DNA of 64,000 bases from Osedax fenrisi (lineage: Eukaryota > Annelida > Polychaeta > Sabellida > Siboglinidae): contig OZ025241.1 of the NCBI GenBank assembly GCA_964019155.1, positions 10,586,629-10,650,628 on the forward strand, written 5' to 3'. Of this stretch, positions 61,801-64,000 are shown in pieces (the first letter of the stretch is position 1; each line of letters begins with the position of its first letter). The notes below the pieces were generated by a model, which saw only the letters and a program-made list of their open reading frames with translations, did not search any database and had not been told where the DNA came from. The position numbers and the translations under genes are program-made.

Positions 61801-63937
61801 TATACTTTATAATTTCGATTATATTTTCGACTATATATTTGCTTAAATTATCAATCGATCATACTCGCGTTTATTAGCGCGAATATTAGCGTGAATAATA
61901 TCGCTTTTCTATAGATCGAATATATTAGATGTTTGCTAATATTTGCGAGTTCGGCTGCTTCACCTTAACATGCATCCGGAAACTAATGCTTAACGGGCCA
62001 CCGCCCCACACGCGTCTACCGGTGTAACACGCGCCCAGATTGTTAAATATATAAAAGCGACGAGGTAGATGTACATGTTTATTAAGGTAGAATAAGGAAG
62101 GCGCCTATATACAGCGGCGGTGGTCCGCTATATATAGCAATGTGGCTAGCACGCGAGGCGGTCATGCGTGACACCGATGCAGGAATTTGCGGGCATGTAC
62201 TAGACACTCAGCATGCGTACGCCATTCATTATAAGGCGAGTGATAATATGGTACAATAATAGATAATAACCCTTACCTATGACATAACACCAGTTCACCG
62301 CCGATGCCGTAACAGGTGCGCATAATAGAAGCTGGCGCCCTACCCCACTACTGGTATAACACGTGCCCAGATAATAACCCTTACCTACGACCTAACACCC
62401 ATCCACCACCCTAACAGGTGCGCATAATAGAAGCTGGCGTTCTACCCCTCTACCCACAACCTATAACCTCCGCCACTACCCTAACAGGTGCGCATAATAG
62501 AAGCAGGCGCCCTACCCCACTACGTGAGACTACTGATGGCGGACTGTACCCCACGGGAACAGGTGCTGGCCGCCGAGGGTATCTGGATCTTTGCGTTTAG
62601 GTGCGGCGAGACTATTCACAACAATACCGAGTGTATTCCAGGTCCTCTCACCCATCCACCCCTGCTACCCCTGCTTCCTGATTTATTAAACACTGCGATA
62701 ACGTTAAACGTTCCTCTATTGTGCAAACATATATAAAAATAACAAAAATAATATAAATCAGTTAAAAATTAAATCAGTATTAAAATTGATTTTTACGAAT
62801 TAATAATAATACATTAGATTTAAATTAAAACATACATACGTGAATATTACCGCAATATCATACAATATCATTTAATTTAATACTCAATTATATTCCGTGG
62901 TCAGTGTGGTATAATACTTTTTAATTGGACGGATATATCACATAATCCGTGCCTCTATATACGGACAGTATAAAATGTCAGCCTGACTGATTTGTTAATT
63001 AAAGAATATCATCCAAGCTGAGATTTAATATGGGCTGTATATAATAATAATAATAATAATAATATTTATTAGAAGAATTTTAATAATAATTTTTTTTTCT
63101 GTTAATTATAATAATATTTATATGTTTTCTTCTAAAGGGCTTCAAAATAGTATGCCTATTTTCTGATTTATAATATAAACATCCATTTAAAAAGTAGTGT
63201 ACCTGCACATACTTTGAGACTTCCCCCCTCAATGTCTGTGTGTACCGCACTAATCACAGAATATAACTATGTATTAAGTATGACATTAAATGATATCTTA
63301 ATGTGATGTCGAAGACAGAATATCTTATAATGTATATTTCAGGAAATGTTTACGCATGAATGATTCTATAGTATTGCCATATTGTCTAGAAGAAACATTT
63401 AACATTAAAATAAATCCAAATGTTCGTTTTCGATTAATTATTTAAATACGATTATTTCTACATCGTAATATAATGTAATACGCATTATATTACTTGGAAT
63501 GCCGACGCAAATAATTTACAAAATATATCGTAATTTAAAACGAATTTATAAATAAATTTTTTAGATAATATTTATAAAGAAATTTGTATTAACAAAATAA
63601 TTTTTAATTACTATTAAATAAGTTTTTCTGGTGTCTGAAATAATTTATATAACTATATAACTCAATAATATATTTAGTTTCGCAGTATGATCTATTCTAT
63701 TCTTTTATGAAGTTTCACTTAATATCAATATAGTAAGAGCGTTACATCCACCCCCATCAGCATTAAAGGCATTAGTAGCAGACTCGACTAGTTCAGAGGT
63801 GAAGAGAATGGCCAGCGGTGCATTATGGGTATTGAACATGGCTCACACTAACCTGAGAAACTTGACCGCACTCGCTGATAAAAGCAACGAAGTGCTGACC
63901 AGTATGGCTGTAGAAAAAGAGACGGAAGATGGAAAAG
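52506..63937 (+). CDS. ARM-repeat protein, 3' end beyond the window
   Basis: Twelve exons join in phase: 52506-52567, 54391-54448, 55002-55122, 56306-56533, 57105-57244, 58406-58507, 58932-59059, 59465-59543, 60569-60679, 61149-61235, 62488-62641, 63761-63937 (about 482 codons, gene continues right). The N-terminus has a basic KKAAKKKVNKVLK stretch and a repeated VTLPE/VTVPE run. From exon 5 the chain is armadillo-like helical repeats: LLGILHNIVNHCNDARREAF, ANMLLAYIINEDES, KKYGFHAGELINGMNKMAIN, IIEAGALPHYVRLL, QVLAAEGIWIFAF, VKRMASGALWVLNM. This pattern resembles invertebrate ARM proteins, many of which carry a C-terminal TIR domain; that domain is not in view, so it is a prediction only. Exon 1 and the start codon are the least certain parts; exon 1 is very short (62 bp) and precedes a minisatellite. 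Confidence 0.82.
52568..52868. repeat. 22-bp minisatellite starting exactly at the ARM exon-1 donor
   Basis: Fourteen units of GTTTGTACAGCTATATAGCAAG, the last truncated. The first unit begins at the inferred donor (CCCAG|GTTTGT), so every unit presents an AAG|GTTTGT-like sequence. Confidence 0.93.
54217..54335 (-). mobile_element. Fragment of the tRNA-derived SINE
   Basis: Matches the body of the SINEs at 59568 and 60248 over TGGCTCTAATGTCCCTTC, AAGGCATCC-like and TTTTAATGA-like blocks; the tRNA head is missing. It precedes ARM exon 2. Confidence 0.65.
54470..54668. repeat. 37-bp minisatellite after ARM exon 2
   Basis: Four to five units with TGACCTAATCTTATTGTAAC and CTATTCTGTTTTAGTTG, beginning about 25 bp after the exon-2 donor. 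Confidence 0.85.
55135..55375. repeat. GGA-rich purine tract after ARM exon 3
   Basis: Low-complexity (GGA/GGG)n on the plus strand beginning about 13 bp after the donor at 55123. Pro-rich and Ser-rich minus-strand frames here are artefacts. Confidence 0.9.
56189..56292 (+). repeat. Dispersed repeat with AATAAAT(ATT) tail, copy 1
   Basis: About 100 bp, CTTAATCTGAAGCCCTTTAG through AAACTTCTAATAAATATTTA, ending 14 bp before the ARM exon-4 acceptor. Copies 2 (61322-61455) and 3 (63040-63150, inverted) share both ends. The tail resembles a retroposon 3' end, but no head is recognised. Confidence 0.8.
57246..57695. repeat. 27-bp minisatellite starting at the ARM exon-5 donor
   Basis: About 16 units of GTTATCAGTAATAGGGGTGAGGGGTGT with length variants, beginning just after the donor at 57245. 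Small frames in it on both strands are artefacts. Confidence 0.95.
58709..58862. repeat. (CT)n microsatellite
   Basis: CT dinucleotides with CCCTCCAT interruptions at roughly regular spacing, in the intron before ARM exon 7. Confidence 0.97.
59568..59835 (-). mobile_element. tRNA-derived SINE, copy 1
   Basis: On the minus strand a 74-nt tRNA-like head (59762-59835) has a box A-like TGGCTTAGTTAGC and box B-like GGTTCAAGCC, followed by a 190-bp body ending in CTGGATGGGATGAATGCAC and TCCACCAAA. In the intron between ARM exons 8 and 9. Confidence 0.9.
60248..60522 (-). mobile_element. tRNA-derived SINE, copy 2
   Basis: Same orientation and structure as 59568-59835. The head (60450-60522) has TGGCTCAGTGG and GGTTCGAGCCC, closer to tRNA consensus than copy 1. 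It ends about 45 bp before ARM exon 9. Confidence 0.92.
60712..60960. mobile_element. MITE family C, copy 2 (hAT)
   Basis: 249 bp, starting CAGTGGTTCCCAACC and ending GTTGGGAACTACTA; flanks TGTTAAAC and TGTTAAAA (8 bp, one change). Shares TATCAAAAAAAAGGGTCATG with copy 1 at 14306-14504. It begins about 32 bp after the ARM exon-9 donor. Confidence 0.9.
61322..61455 (+). repeat. Dispersed repeat with ATT tail, copy 2
   Basis: Matches 56189-56292 from TGATCTTAATCTGAAGCC to AAACTTCTAATAAATAT and then runs into (ATT)n. About 90 bp after ARM exon 10. Confidence 0.85.
61520..62260. other. CpG-rich intron segment before ARM exon 11
   Basis: Unlike the AT-rich introns around it, this 740-bp stretch is dense in CG dinucleotides (GAACGCGCTAAACACGACGA, TTAACGCGCGAATAATATG). 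No frame with family motifs reads through it. It may be an internal regulatory region or an insertion of different origin. Confidence 0.45.
62263..62530 (+). repeat. Three tandem copies of the ARM exon-11 acceptor and exon start
   Basis: TAACAGGTGCGCATAATAGA followed by AGCTGGCG (or AGCAGGCG) occurs at about 62310, 62412 and 62482. Only the third continues into the real exon (62488-62641). The first two carry about 40 bp of exon sequence plus a full AG acceptor and then run into intron. A longer duplicated unit (ATAATAACCCTTACCTA, ACACGTGCCCAG) surrounds copies 1 and 2. Confidence 0.92.
63040..63150 (-). repeat. Dispersed repeat with ATT tail, copy 3 (inverted)
   Basis: On the minus strand GAAGCCCTTTAGAAGAAA at one end and CTTCTAATAAATATTATTAT at the other match the ends of copies 1 and 2. 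In the intron before ARM exon 12. Confidence 0.7.
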
Positions 63938-64000
63938 GTTATTATCGTCACTATATTTTATAGTAAAATAATTATACTAGTTATGTATTGATTGATTGCT

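Overview
The window is strongly AT-rich nuclear DNA from an invertebrate animal. Genes are split into many short exons, introns are crowded with microsatellites, minisatellites and small non-autonomous DNA transposons, and there are SINE, LINE and Ty3/gypsy retroelements. The gene families (SCF-type F-box/WD40 receptor, ATAD5 clamp-unloader subunit, ARM-repeat protein) are animal-like. I cannot name the phylum from sequence alone. All gene models below were built by eye from reading frame, splice-site and phase continuity plus recognised family motifs.

Layout. 1-6477: intergenic, AT-rich, holding a decayed non-LTR retrotransposon (about 2.95-5.48 kb, minus strand) that was itself hit by a small hAT-like MITE. 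6478-21015 (minus): a 14-exon F-box/WD40 gene, 613 codons, with introns full of tandem arrays and MITEs. 21016-24072: intergenic gap between two divergently transcribed genes. 24073-46734 (plus): an 18-exon ATAD5/Elg1 homologue (about 1265 codons) with Walker A and Walker B motifs. Its intron between exons 16 and 17 contains a full-length antisense Ty3/gypsy element (38972-44525) whose two 322-bp LTRs differ at one base. 46735-51690: intergenic, with a 1.52-kb hAT-type non-autonomous transposon (49954-51475) that carries another foldback element inside it. 51690-52200: CpG-richer block, probably promoter/5' UTR. 52506 to beyond the right edge (plus): at least 12 exons of an ARM-repeat gene; its 3' end lies outside the window.

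The two best-resolved genes act in ubiquitin-mediated turnover (F-box receptor of an SCF ligase) and replication-clamp unloading (ATAD5-RFC). Their head-to-head arrangement may be incidental. The most unusual features are genomic: (i) splice donors in all three genes favour T at intron position +3 (about 29 of 42 inferred donors, often GTTNGT); (ii) tandem arrays sit directly against exon edges, including a minisatellite in which every unit repeats the donor site of ARM exon 1, and partial tandem copies of an ARM exon with its acceptor; (iii) several MITE families can be bounded by target-site duplications or by paralogous empty sites inside the window.
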